64,000 bases of DNA, from the NCBI GenBank assembly GCA_010015655.1, contig ML976757.1, positions 124,001 through 188,000 on the forward strand, written 5' to 3'. Positions 1-11,133 of the stretch are shown piece by piece. The stretch's first letter is position 1. Every line of letters starts with the position of its first letter. Below the pieces are notes generated by a model, which searched no databases, was not told the DNA's origin, and saw only the letters and a program-made list of their open reading frames with translations. This stretch comes from Bimuria novae-zelandiae CBS 107.79. Lineage: Eukaryota; Ascomycota; Dothideomycetes; Pleosporales; Didymosphaeriaceae. The translations under genes and the position numbers were made by a program.

Positions 1-1
1 C

Positions 2-1084
2 GTTCGCCCTAAAAATCCCAAAATCGAGCAATGGGAAGGCTCGCGCTCCGGCGTGCAAGCCGCCGAAGATGTCTTCAACGCCGACACCACGGGCGACATC
101 GACAACCTCCCCAAGATCCTCCCTGAAGTCATCAAGCGCGCCGAGACAGTCTACACCGATCTCCCGAACAATCGCATATCGCGAAACATACTCTCGCGGT
201 ACCTATCTGGCGCCGAGCTTACACGAACCGGCGGCATAATGTCCGTATTCCGTGACAGCAACGCCAAGGTTAAGCCGCTACGGTCATATATGAATGAGCT
301 GCGCGTGATCAAGAGCGAGACGGAGATCAAGAATATGAGGAAGGCGGGTCAGCACTCTGGGCGCGCCATCACGGACGCGATGCGGCAGAGCTGGACCGCG
401 GAGAAGGATCTAGATGCGTTTCTCGACTACTGGTTCAAGCAAGACGGATGCGATGGACCGGCGTACGTACCCGTGGTCGCAGGTGGCATCAACGCGAATA
501 CGATACACTATGTTACGAACGATATGTTGCTGAAGCCGGATGAGCTGGTCCTGGTGGACGCTGGCGCTGAGTATGGCGGGTATATCACGGATATCTCACG
601 GACTTGGCCTGTGAATGGGAAGTTCAGCCCTGCACAAAAGGATCTGTATCAGCTGCTGCTGAACGTGCAGAGGAGTTGTGTGTCGCTGTGCACGGTATCG
701 TCGCAGCTCACACTCGATCGCCTGCACAGGATCGCATCACAGACGCTGGCAGACGGATTGAAGGATCTCGGTTTTGACATGTCCAACGACGCGATCACGA
801 CGCTTTTCCCGCACCATGTCGGTCACTACGTAGGCCTCGACGTCCACGACAGCCCAGGATTGACAAGAGGCAAGGCATTCGAGAAGGGAATGTGCGTAAC
901 GGTAGAGCCGGGCATCTACGTGCCAGACGATGAGAGGTGGCCTGCATGGGCTCGCGGGATAGGAATGAGGATCGAGGATAGCGTATGCGTGGACGACGAC
1001 AGCCCGTATATCTTGACTACCGAAGCGGTCAAGGAGGTCGACGACATCGAGGCTTTGAAGGGGACGAAGAGTCGATTAAATTGA
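2..1084 (+). CDS. icp55: ICP55-like Xaa-Pro aminopeptidase, 3' part (5' end outside window)
   Basis: The reading frame is open from the left edge, so the start codon lies upstream; the GTG at 53 is internal. The fold is peptidase family M24B (pita-bread). The metal-site motifs are visible in order: VDAG and TDISR (two Asp), HHVGHYVGLDVHD (His), TVEPGIY (Glu) and GMRIEDS (Glu). Family knowledge: ICP55 is a mitochondrial matrix peptidase that removes one destabilising residue from proteins already cut by the processing peptidase. The N-terminal QWEGSRSGVQAA stretch and the overall fit favour ICP55 over cytosolic aminopeptidase P. The targeting peptide cannot be seen because the start is missing. 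No frameshift or stop interrupts the visible 360 codons, and codon use is normal, unlike the AT-rich DNA farther right. PAN2 follows on the same strand 375 bp downstream. Confidence 0.88.
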   Translation, partial: VRPKNPKIEQWEGSRSGVQAAEDVFNADTTGDIDNLPKILPEVIKRAETVYTDLPNNRISRNILSRYLSGAELTRTGGIMSVFRDSNAKVKPLRSYMNELRVIKSETEIKNMRKAGQHSGRAITDAMRQSWTAEKDLDAFLDYWFKQDGCDGPAYVPVVAGGINANTIHYVTNDMLLKPDELVLVDAGAEYGGYITDISRTWPVNGKFSPAQKDLYQLLLNVQRSCVSLCTVSSQLTLDRLHRIASQTLADGLKDLGFDMSNDAITTLFPHHVGHYVGLDVHDSPGLTRGKAFEKGMCVTVEPGIYVPDDERWPAWARGIGMRIEDSVCVDDDSPYILTTEAVKEVDDIEALKGTKSRLN

Positions 1085-1459
1085 AGAGAAGAAGGGCACG
1101 TTTTAGACACTGTATAAGTTTTGTATTTCTATCCGCATGCATGTACAATTATGACACTGCTTCGAGAATGAATACTGCGCTACGGAGGGGTAACCTGGGT
1201 CTTCTCAATGCAGCAACTATCATTTGAGTCGCAGTTTTACATATCTGTCGTTACTGTAGATTTGGCTGCTCAATTCTAATGTGAAGAGGGAGTTCGCGCT
1301 GCTTCTCTGCCCCGCCAATCAGTCGCAGCCCACTTCCGCGCCCGCGTCTGAGCTCCAACGTCCCGCAGCGCAACGTCTTTATCCCCACGCGCCCAGCAAT
1401 GACGCGTCTGGGTCAGGCATGCTGCACCCAGATACCGTCAAGGTGAAGCTGCTGAGAGA
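1085..1459. other. icp55-PAN2 intergenic stretch
   Basis: This stretch must hold the icp55 3' UTR and terminator region and the PAN2 promoter. I see no convincing TATA box or other gene. An open frame crossing it (1281-1679) is explained by the first exons and introns of PAN2. Confidence 0.6.
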
Positions 1460-4400
1460 ATGGAGGCCGATTGGGACGAGGCAAGTGTCTAGTTCACGCT
1501 GCAACCTTCCCCGAGCCTCGAGGCTGCTTGCGCACGCTTCACATGCACAACCTCGAGCCTGGGGACCACTACAACACGTGCGTAGAGCCTGGCTAACGAA
1601 AACGACAGCTCGCGATCGTTCAGTTGCCTCTGCATGGCCAGCACCAGCCTGCGACGCCAGTAGCTACATGCGCATTTGATACGGTGAGCTGCATCGCTGT
1701 AAGAGCAGCGAGAGGACTATGCTGAAGGGAAACAGGTGCAAGAGTTGCTATGGACAGGGAACAACTATGGCCGCATCACTTCTTTCTACGGCCCCGCCCT
1801 CGAACGCTACACCTCGTACCGCGGCCATGCACCAGCCGAAGGCACTGTCGGCGCCGTGAAACAGCTGCTATTTACCGACAAGGGTGTGCTCTCTATTTCG
1901 AAACATAGCGTACACTATGCCTCTCGACGAGGCCTGACACAGTGGCATTTGACGTATGTCGAGGCACAACTTCTTGTAGTACAAAGAGGTCGCTAATGCA
2001 AGCTCGCAGGAGCGCCGACTTCAAAGAACTACAATGCATGAACTTCACGTCCAAAGGCACGAGGGAGATACTGGTGGCGGGGTGTCAGGAGAAGATGTTC
2101 AAGGTAGACGTGGACAAGGGTGCCATCGTTGAGGACGTGAGACTGCCGATACACCATCTCGAAGGGTCCTGCTGACACTCGCAGCTCGCTACCAATGCCC
2201 AGTACACTATCATGAAGCGCGCAGGAGGCTATATATGCGCCGCAACCAACAGCGGGGGCATCCACATCCTAGACTCAGGCTCGCTATCCGTCGTCAAGAT
2301 CTTTGAGGGCCACACCGGAAGCATCAACGATATGGACGCCAAGGGCGACTTTCTCGCAACGTGCGGCTGGTCGCCTCGCCAGCAATTCGGCTTCATGCTG
2401 GATCCGTTCACGCATGTCTTCTCTCTCAAAACGCTCAAGCAGCTTCCTCCTATTCCTTTCCATACTGGTGCTGCCTTCGTCCGCATGCACCCGCGCATGT
2501 CGACCACCGCTATTATTGCTTCACAGACCGGTCAGATGCAAGTCATTGACCTGATGAACCCCGACTCGGCCAACTTGCGTCAACTAAACATGTATGACAC
2601 GTATCTCTCGGGCTTGGAGATGGCACCATCAGGTGAGGCCTTTGTGCTTTCCGACTCCAACGCTCATCTTCATCTGTGGGGCTCGCCATCAAAGGTCTGC
2701 TTCCCGGAATACAGTAATCCAACCGAGTTCGCGGACGCTGTAGTACCGCCGCCTGCCATGGATTGGTCGATAGACACGTAAGTCAACAAAGGGCGAGATT
2801 GCTGCGTAGCTTACCAAGACAGACCCTTGAACACCGTTGGGATGCCCTATTACAAAGAACATCTCCTCTCCGGGTGGCCCAGTCACATGGTCTTCGAGGT
2901 TGGCGCTCCGCCGCCCAAGATAGACCCCACAATCCTCAACAACATGACACGGACTGATATGGGCTTCTATGCGAAGAACCCGAAAACGAAACGAAGAAAT
3001 CAGGTTGAGGACACCCGCCTGTCAGACAGAGGCAACGAGTCTTTGACCGCTCCGAAGTTTTTAAGCGAGAAGGCTCGCGCTGCGCAGTCTTCGAGTGAAT
3101 CGGAGCAGAGGATGGCGGAGACCATGGAGACGCTGACCGATATGCATCTTGACGATGTTACGCGGAAGGACGTTCCGGCCATGTACGGCAATGTTGAAAT
3201 CAAGTACAGCAGGTTCGGGGTCGATGATTTCGACTTTGCGTAGGTAAGCCACGAAGTGAACATCAACAAGGTCTAACAGGTTCAACAGCTACTACAACCA
3301 GACGCCGTACTCTGGATTGGAGACCCACATAACGAACTCTTATGCTAACTCCCTATTGCAATTATTACGATTCACCCCATTGATTCGCAACCTAGCTCTG
3401 CGTCATACGGCATCGCCCTGCTTGTACGAATCATGTCTTATGTGCGAACTGGGTTTTCTTATCGACATGCTCGAGAAGGCTGCAGGGCTGAACTGCCAGG
3501 CATCGAACTTCCTCAAGACGTTTAGCGGACTATCGAACGCAGTGTCTCTCAATCTGCTGGAAGAGTACGCTCCGAATGTCGCGCTTACGAACATGATTCA
3601 GGCCTTCAATCGCTTCCTCCTGGAAAAGATATCTACGGAGTTCCGGCAGATGCTCGGAGGACTAGGCGGTACCTCCATGATGGACCAGGTACTCGAAACG
3701 CAGGCACGCGCGACTATGAGATGCGCGCAATGCAGAAATGAGATGATGAATGAAGGCAGGACTTTTGTCAACGAACTGGTGTACCCGGCCAAGAACATCA
3801 TGAAGAACGCGCGGGGTCCACGACCCACCTTCTCTCAGATACTTAAGAGCAGCGTAGAGCGCCAAGATCAGATGAAGGGATGGTGCAATAAGTGCAAGCG
3901 CTATCAGCAGATGGTACAGCGAAACACCATCCAGACTATCCCCGGTGTACTCATGCTCAATGCCGCGATCCAGAGCCACGAAGCCAAGCTCCTCTGGTCG
4001 ATACCCAACTGGCTCCCTCAAGAAATTGGTATAATAGTTGACCAAGGCAATTTTTATTGCTTTGAGGGCCAGGACTTGAAGCTGCACCTGCAGCGCGGTG
4101 CGTTCGACATCATGGTGTACGAGCTGATCGGTGTAGTGGCCGATATCAACAGCGGCGAGCACCAGAAGCCTCATCTAGTTGCTACTATCAACACTGCACC
4201 ATCGAGCCGCGGCGCGAATGCCGCCACTGAGGATAAGTGGCATCTTTTCAACGACTTCCTGGTACGGCCGATCCCCAAGGAGGAAGCGCTGCGCTTTGAG
4301 CCGAGCTGGAAACTCCCCTCGGTCCTGACATACCAACTCAAAGCCGCGCGCGGCAAGATCGACGACGCCTGGAAAGACACGCTCGACACGTCGATCCTCT

Positions 4401-5278
4401 ACCGCTGGTGGTCCGCCAACCCGTCCCCTCCGGCCTCGCAATTCCAGCTCCTCGACCCGTCCACCGAAGCCCCGCGTCCCGGCTACCCCGTCGCCATCGA
4501 TGCCGAATTCATCCGTCTCCAATCCGAAGAAATCGAAATGAAAGCTGACGGCACGCGCGAGACCATCCGCCCAGACCGCAAGGGCCTGGCTCGTGTTTCA
4601 GTGTGCCGCGGCGAGGGCCTGCACGCTGGTCTCCCTTTTATCGATGATTACATTGCTGTCGCAGAGCCCGTTGTAGATTACCTCACCGCATGGTCCGGCA
4701 TCTCGCCCGGCGACCTCAATCGCGATACCTCTCCCCATGCTCTCGTCTCCCTCAAGCACGCGTACAAGAAACTTTGGCTCTTGCTCAACTTGGGATGCGT
4801 CTTCGTGGGACACTCGCTAGCGAATGACTTTCGAACCATTAATATCCACGTGCCCCGCGCGCAGGTCGTGGATACGGTCGACCTCTTCTTCAAGCCTGCG
4901 CTGCATCGTAAACTCAACTTGAAATTCTTGGCGTGGTGTGTCCTGAAAGAGCAGATTCAAGGCGGTATGCACGATTCGGTGGAGGACGCGGTGACGGCGC
5001 TCAAGCTGTGGCGGAAGTATCAGGAGTTTGTGGATGCAGGCGTGCTAGAGGGCATGTTGAATGATGTTTATGCCACCGGCAGGGAGATTGGGTTTAGGGC
5101 TCCGGGGAGTGGGGTTCCTGGGGGTGGGCATGTTAAGACGGGGAGTGCGGGTGCGAGTGGAGGGGGGAGTGAGCCGGGGGGTGCAGAGAAGCCGGAGGTG
5201 GGGTTGACGACGCCGAAGAAGGCAAGTACGTTTGGGAGGGTGGGGTTCAGGAGTCCGATGAGGGCGCCGGGGAGTTGA
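1460..5278 (+). CDS. PAN2: PAN2, catalytic subunit of the PAN2-PAN3 poly(A)-specific deadenylase
   Basis: Exons read from frame continuity and splice signals: 1460-1480, 1609-1683, 1736-1953, 2010-2136, 2185-2777, 2823-3239, 3289-5278. They total 3441 nt, or 1146 residues, a normal fungal PAN2 length. Domains: N-terminal WD40-like propeller (roughly residues 30-400), the PAN3-binding linker, a catalytically dead UCH/USP-like domain (about 490-850; RCAQCRNE and CNKCKRY cysteine pairs), and a DEDD 3'-5' exonuclease (about 885-1060). Exonuclease metal residues are visible: D888 and E890 in VAIDAEF, Asp near 997 in SLANDF, and the last Asp in HDSVEDA near 1050. Family role: shortening of mRNA poly(A) tails in the cytoplasm with PAN3. 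The start was chosen because MEADWDE is the usual PAN2 N-terminus and the splices restore one frame. The C-terminal tail is Gly-rich, with GC-rich codons unlike the core. Confidence 0.93.
1481..1608 (+). other. PAN2 intron 1, a GC-AG intron
   Basis: The only splice that joins the MEADWDE exon in phase to the next conserved block (VATCAFDT) uses AG|GCAAGT as donor and AACGACAG as acceptor. A CTAAC branch site lies at 1593-1597. Moving the donor to the nearby GTGTCT breaks the frame. GC donors are a rare but known class. The other five introns are GT-AG: 1684-1735, 1954-2009, 2137-2184, 2778-2822 and 3240-3288. Confidence 0.75.
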
Positions 5279-5640
5279 ACCTGACGATGTAGGTACTTCG
5301 CTCTTGCGGCGATGGGGGGTAGGCAGGGCGACTTATCATTATAGTCTCTGAATTGATGGTGATGTTCATCATCACTACTGTCAAGTCTTTCTCTTTGGGT
5401 ACTAGCGTTCTCAGGAAACATATAAAGCCCGCCTGGATTTACTGTCTTATGTTCTTCACACTTCTACTGAGCTTTGCTCTACTAAAAAAAACCACACCGA
5501 GGGCAGTCATGGTGTTGTTGTGTGGGACTAAAACAACTGGAACAAAGCGTGATGGGTGGAGTGTGGGAGAGACTAAAAAGCACATTATCGTAACCGAATG
5601 TGTGGCTGGACTGGACTTGGTTTCTAATAGAATATAAACG
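5279..5640. other. PAN2 downstream region
   Basis: No gene recognised. It contains the PAN2 3' UTR and runs into the degenerate tandem repeat that follows. Confidence 0.5.
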
Positions 5641-6780
5641 ATTAAATGATGGGAGGAGTGGTGCTGGCTAAAAAGAACCACAACCTAGAAATATGGAGGA
5701 AGGCAGCGGGGTTTCAAAAACACAGTTTGAAGAGGAACATGGGCGGTAGGCTAGGTGTCTAAAAGAACCCAAGTCTTTCCGTATGGCTGGAGGCAGCGGG
5801 TTCAAAAAGACAACAGTACCAGAGCATGGTTGAGATGGGTTGGGTGTCTAAGGCGCACCAAGCCCAGCTGCATGGTGGGAGAGTGTTCGTTCTCTCAAAT
5901 GGCGCTTTGTGTTTGATAGGTGAGCGTGCGAGTGCGTTCAAGACTCGATGACAGAAGTTATGGTGCTGTGCTGTGCGCGGATCTAAGACACACCACGCTC
6001 TGCCCTATGGTGGGTGTGTTCGTTCTCTCAGAACATTACCAACGGAATGAATGAACGTGCGAGTCTAAAACGCCTATGGTCCTGCCCGATGGTGGGAGTG
6101 TGCTCGTTTCCTTGAATCACGGACAGGCAGGAGTATGAGTGTGTGAGTTTGTTTGAAAACGCTAGTCCATCTGGGACATGGTGTTGGGCTGCGCGCAGGT
6201 TTAAATTTGACCAGGCTATGTCGCATGGCGGCTGTCCTCGTTCTCTCAAATTATAGCAACGGAATGTATGAGCGTGTGCGAGTACTTCCAAAACGCTGCG
6301 CTTCTGGGTGATGATGTTGTGCTGCGCGCGAATATAAAACGCACAAAGACGCCACCATGGCGGGAGTCTGCTCGTTCTCTCAAAAGAATGCTATGCAAGG
6401 ACATGAGCGTATGCGACTGTGTTCCAAAACCCCACTTCGTACTTCGTTATGAAGGTGTGTTGCGCAAATCTAAAAGTTTCTCACAATGCCGTTGATAAGT
6501 GAAGTGTCCGACTGTTGTCGAAAATACCAAATTTTTTGGACCACACATGCATAGGCATGCGCGAGTGTACCCTAAAACGCCGAGCTGTACGGAATTAGTG
6601 TTGTGCTGCGCGCGGGTCGAAAAGGCATGAGGCTCACTGTAATGGGAGGGAGTGTTCCCGGTGTCTAAAGTTCCCGATCACTGGGTGATGGTTCTGCGTG
6701 GGGCGCGGGTCTGAAAATATTTATGCGTATGCTGAAATGGGAGGAGTGTGCGTCAGCGGTTCTAAAAATATCGATTTATT
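5640..6780. repeat. Degenerate tandem repeat, period about 133 bp
   Basis: Three anchor motifs recur in the same order. Anchor 1 is like ATGGYGGGAGTGT followed by CTCGTTCTCTCAAA (near 5869, 6003, 6086, 6222, 6354, degenerate near 6640 and 6737). Anchor 2 is like GAGCGTGTGCGAGT (near 5921, 6052, 6132, 6266, 6402, 6556). Anchor 3 is like GTTGTGCTGCGCGCG (near 5967, 6183, 6314, 6453, 6600, 6690). Spacings of 132-136 bp dominate, with one short unit of about 83 bp. Each anchor is followed by a TAAAA- or CAAAA-like run. There is no coding potential across units. The array lies exactly between the PAN2 gene and the RIP-mutated block. Confidence 0.7.
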
Positions 6781-8256
6781 ATGTTATAGGACGAAGTGTT
6801 TCTGCCAAGTTACGGCGCGTACACGTGAGGACGCCCTTGTCCTTGCTGGCTACGGCGTTAGCGGCTTATAAGGTTATTTAACTACTTACTAGAGAGCGCT
6901 CGCTAACGAATGGCCTAGACTAGGTTTATAGGAACTTAAAGATACGACTTCTATCTTTATATTTAACCTATTTATTAATCTATTAACGTACCTCACGAGC
7001 GAGCCGCTCACTTTCGCCAAGACCACACCAACACTATAGCTACTTCGCCACACTATAGTACATAACAGTATCGTACTATACTATTATGGCGCACAGTCAC
7101 AACGATCAGGGAGCTCGTCAACAAAGTCTATTAAGGAGAGGAAGTTTTACTAAGACGCCTAACTATTTATAGGTTTAAGGGGATTACGTGCTTAGCTACT
7201 TAGTTTAACTAGCTAGCGTAGTAAGCCTTAGTAAGGAGCTAATAAGTCTTTTATAATATATCCTTTAGCTTATAAAGTATAGTAAAATAAGCTAAATAGT
7301 AATTTAAAGTATAAAAGATAGTAAACTTGCGTATAAAGCTTTATAAAGCGTCTAATTAGACCTTTAGCTTATTAGGTATCTAGTTTATATAAAGTTTTAT
7401 AAAAAAAAAAGATAGAGAAATAGGAGCAGCGTACTTCTACTATAAAGTTTTAATAAACGTTTAAAAGCAATTATTTACTTATAACGTAATCCGCTCGAGT
7501 ACCTATAAAGAAAAGTAAAAAAAAATGAAAGTAGTATACTTCTACTATAGAGCTTTAATAAATATTTAAAAGTAATTATTTACTTATAACGTGACCAGTG
7601 CGAGCACCTGCGTGCATAAATATAAAAAAATAGGTAGCTATAGGGTTATAGTATTTAGCTAGTAAAGACTTATTTGCCTATAGGCTTATTATAATCTATA
7701 CTTTAATATTTTTAGAAAAACAAAAGAAGGTTCTACTACTTACCCCTTATATTTAAGCTTAGTTAATAATACCTTTTACTAATCTTTTTAAAACTAACTT
7801 TTAATTTTACTATTTTTTTTTTAACTTATAAACTTATTATATAGCTTATAAAAAGCTACTCCTTAAAGCGCGTACTAAAGGTAATTACACTTTATAGACT
7901 TTTATTAATACTAGCTATTTACTTTATATAGGTACTTATAGCTTATATTAAAGTACGCCTTTTAAGTGTAGCGTACATACTTCCATACTTAGTTATTCAA
8001 TTAAGCTACATAAGCTAGCGAGCATATTTTTTTTTTAAAAATAAAGTTATTACTACGCCTAGTTATAATAGGTTATTAAGATCTCTCTAAGCTTACTTAT
8101 AATTATATTATAATATTAAGCATAGGAAAACCTTTATTAATAGTATACTTATTATTTTTTAAAAAAATCTAGGAGTATAGCGTTAGCGTAGAAATGGTTT
8201 TATTTAGATAGCTATTTAGTTATATTTATTATTCTGCTACTTTATAGGCGTAGGGT
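6781..8256. repeat. AT-rich, heavily RIP-mutated repeat DNA
   Basis: CpA and TpG are almost absent while CpG, CpT and CpC persist (for example 7201-7380). No open frame survives. Around 6910-7030 there are two recognisable scraps: a stretch like the 3' half of LTR family B, then a terminus like that of the Fot1-like family H (see 59905-61979). The rest cannot be assigned by eye. Confidence 0.6.
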
Positions 8257-8462
8257 TGTGACGGCCTGGTGCCTGGCATGCTGACAGGTCACATGATCTC
8301 GCGTACAAGGCGCAACTGCCTTACACGTAGTTACCTTATATAGATAGTTATTCTGCTCCGACGAGCCTATGTATCTACAGTCTTCTTATCTTAGTGTAGC
8401 TAAAATAGAGCTAACTTACTTTATTTACATTTTTAATAAAGGAGTCCGTACTTGTCCTTACA
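8257..8462. repeat. LTR-like segment, about 206 bp
   Basis: A less mutated segment begins TGTGACGGCCTGGTGCC and ends TTGTCCTTACA, giving TG...CA ends, within AT-rich DNA. I found no 5-bp duplication and no partner copy in the window, so the call rests on ends and length only. Confidence 0.35.
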
Positions 8463-8557
8463 TTATACTGAAATTATTTAATATTTTAGCTAAAGACGGT
8501 GATAGAATATTTAGTTAAACTACTTAATTTACCTACACGTACGACTTAATAATAACT

Positions 8558-9113
8558 TGTTAGGATCTGAACATGTATGGGACGCGGAGGACTAACGGGC
8601 CCTTAGCGGGGGTGACACTTGGTGGGGTTGCGCAACCGAGATCACGTGATGTACCATCCAGCCAAGACATACCATCCAGCCAAGATCATGGACGGTATAC
8701 CATCCATGGATGACACGACCATCCACCAGAAAGATAGGATGGCAGAAAGATAGGTGGACGGTAACCAATAAACCTCTTGTATATAAACCGACACGAATAC
8801 CCTTATAGCATTCGTGTTCAATCTTGTTTATTAATCTATCGTTTGGATCTAAGTAAGCAACCTTGTTAATTTGATTATGCCGTACACACTTTTAATACCC
8901 TTATAGCATTCGTGTTCAATCTTGTTTATTAATCTATTGTTTAGATCTGAGTAAGTAACCTTGTTGATTTAATTGTGCCGTACACACCTTCGATACTAAC
9001 GCCCTAGTAACAAGCGCAAGCTATTACTATAACCTCTCCCGTCCTACTAGTATTCCTGCCCGAGAACCAACCCTAACCCCTTAGGGATTAGCTATCCTTT
9101 TGGGGACTTAACA
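8558..9113. mobile_element. Solo LTR, family B (556 bp)
   Basis: It starts TGTTAGGATCTG and ends GGGGACTTAACA, flanked on both sides by the direct repeat TAACT (8553-8557 and 9114-9118), a 5-bp target duplication. It shares its ends and its 3' half with the copy at 26144-26620. A segment of nearly 100 bp (ACCCTTATAGCATTCGTGTT and what follows, near 8797 and 8896) is tandemly duplicated inside this copy. RIP is mild compared with its surroundings. Confidence 0.85.
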
Positions 9114-9391
9114 TAACTACCCGGAAAGATTTAGTACATAACTACGATATGCTATTAGTTTATTAAAGAATAGTTACTTAATATAGAACGTGTCTTAATA
9201 CTACTAAGTAAGGCTTAAAGGGAGTTAAAGGATAGATAGTTTAAACGCAATATACTATAATAGCGAAAAGAGTTAAATATCTTATTACCTCTATAAAATA
9301 AATAATAGTAACGTTTATACTATATATAATATAATAATACTAAAATATTTATTTATTACGTTAGCGCTTAAGAAGCATATGCTTAGCAGCG
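9114..9391. other. AT-rich spacer
   Basis: RIP-mutated sequence with no recognisable feature. Confidence 0.5.
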
Positions 9392-11044
9392 TGTATAACC
9401 TATTAATAATAGGCTACGCCTAGTTATTGCCTTAGATCCTTAATCCTTAGTTATGCAAACTCTAGATATATAAGTTTAGCGTCTCAAGCTTCACTTTAAA
9501 CTTTTTATTAAATTTATAAGTATTTTTTTAGTACTTTTAGCTCCTTTAGCACCTAGTTCTTTATATTAAATTTAATTACTTCTATCTATTACAGGATAAG
9601 TAGATTATAAATATAATTATAGACTAAAGCTATAGAGTAGTATATAAAGTTAAAGAACTTACTTAGATAAATACTATAAAGGCAACGCCTAGACCTATAA
9701 GGAAATAAAACCCTCTCTAGTAAGTTTTTAAGAAGAAGTTCTAATAGATAGTTAACGCTAGTAAGACTATCTTTACTAAATAAAGAAGTTATAGAAATAA
9801 GAATAAGGCCTTCTACTACATATCTACGTTTTAGCGGAAATAATTATGCGTAGTAAGCTATTAGCTTATAAAAAAGTAATAGCTAAGGAGATAAAAAAAT
9901 TGTCTTCTTATTTATAACTAAACTCTAGGTATTAGGAGTTAACGAGAATTAAGTATAATAATTCTTTAGTACGGTTAAAGTACTTATTAATCTTTAGGAT
10001 ACCTTCTAGACTTTTACTATAAATAGTAAAATGACCAACTAAAGAAATAGTAAGGGAGCGCTAAAAATTCCTAATAATATTATAATACTCCTAAAAGACA
10101 GGAGGTACAAATTAGCTATTAAAAGTAGACTAATAAATAAAGCTACCAAAGAGATTAATAGTAGAGCTTATTTTAAACTAAGAAAGTAGCCACTATTCTA
10201 AGACCTTAAATTTAGTCTATTTTAATAGTAAATAATAGGATTACTATTACATTAGGATAGTAATATAATATAAGCTCTTAGAGAATAAGGTCTACCTTAG
10301 AAATATACTTAGATATAGTATTAATTAATTAAGAGGACGTGTAGCGATAGTAGAAAATACATATCTACACTACTACCTAAAATACACTAAAGCTGAAAAA
10401 CTTAGACTTCTTAAATTAGTAGCTAAGTAATTATAATAGGGATAAGGCTTTCTTTATCTTATTATTAGAATTAATAGTATACTTTTAATGCCTAAGAGTC
10501 TTCGCTGCACTAGTGTTACGTAAAGGACTAGCTATCTTATTAAAAAAAGAATTAGATTATAAAGTTAAAAAAAATAAGCTAAAAGTAAGACGTTATAGTA
10601 CATAAAGTTAAGATAAGAAAAGAAAATATATAAAAGAGTAAAATTTAGAAGCTAGGCGAGAAGCAATTTTATATGTATAATAATAAGTAAACGTACTAGC
10701 GCGAACATACTGCTATAATAACTACTTATAGTAAAAATATAACATTAGCCACGCGAGAATAGAACTAGTAAGAGGTTTATAATAATAAGAGAATTATAAG
10801 TAGATAATAAAATAACTATAAAGCTATATAGTAAGATAAGATACGGAGATTTTTCTTTACCCCTAATAGAGGGAAGGGAGGTATATAATAGGCTACGCCT
10901 AGTTATTATTTTAGGTTATTAATTCTTAGCTATGCAAATCCTAGATATATAAGTTTAATGCCTAAAGCTTAACCTTAGACTTTCTATTAAATTTATAAGT
11001 ATTCTTCTGACACCTTTGGCTCCTTGAGCACCCAGCCCCTTACA
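9392..11044 (+). mobile_element. Short LTR retroelement G (1.65 kb), degenerate
   Basis: Direct repeats lie at 9392-9565 and 10882-11044. They share ATAGGCTACGCCTAGTTATT, an inner TATATAAGTTTA stretch, and the ends CTTTATA and CCTTACA. A purine tract (GAGGGAAGGGAGG) precedes the second copy, as expected for a 3' LTR, so the sense is plus. The internal 1.3 kb is heavily RIP-mutated, with only scraps of a possible gag frame and no RT motif. It is too short for an autonomous element, so it is a non-autonomous or deleted one. No matching target duplication was found. Confidence 0.6.
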
Positions 11045-11133
11045 AGGTATATAAAGTTAACTTACTTATAAAATAATATTTCCTTTATAAAGAGAAAGTT
11101 TAACTTATATTTTAGGCGATGTTGAAACGAGCG

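Noticed and set aside
1281..1679. 132-codon frame on +
   Set aside because: It crosses the PAN2 promoter, exon 1, intron 1 and exon 2 in a different frame; no protein motifs.
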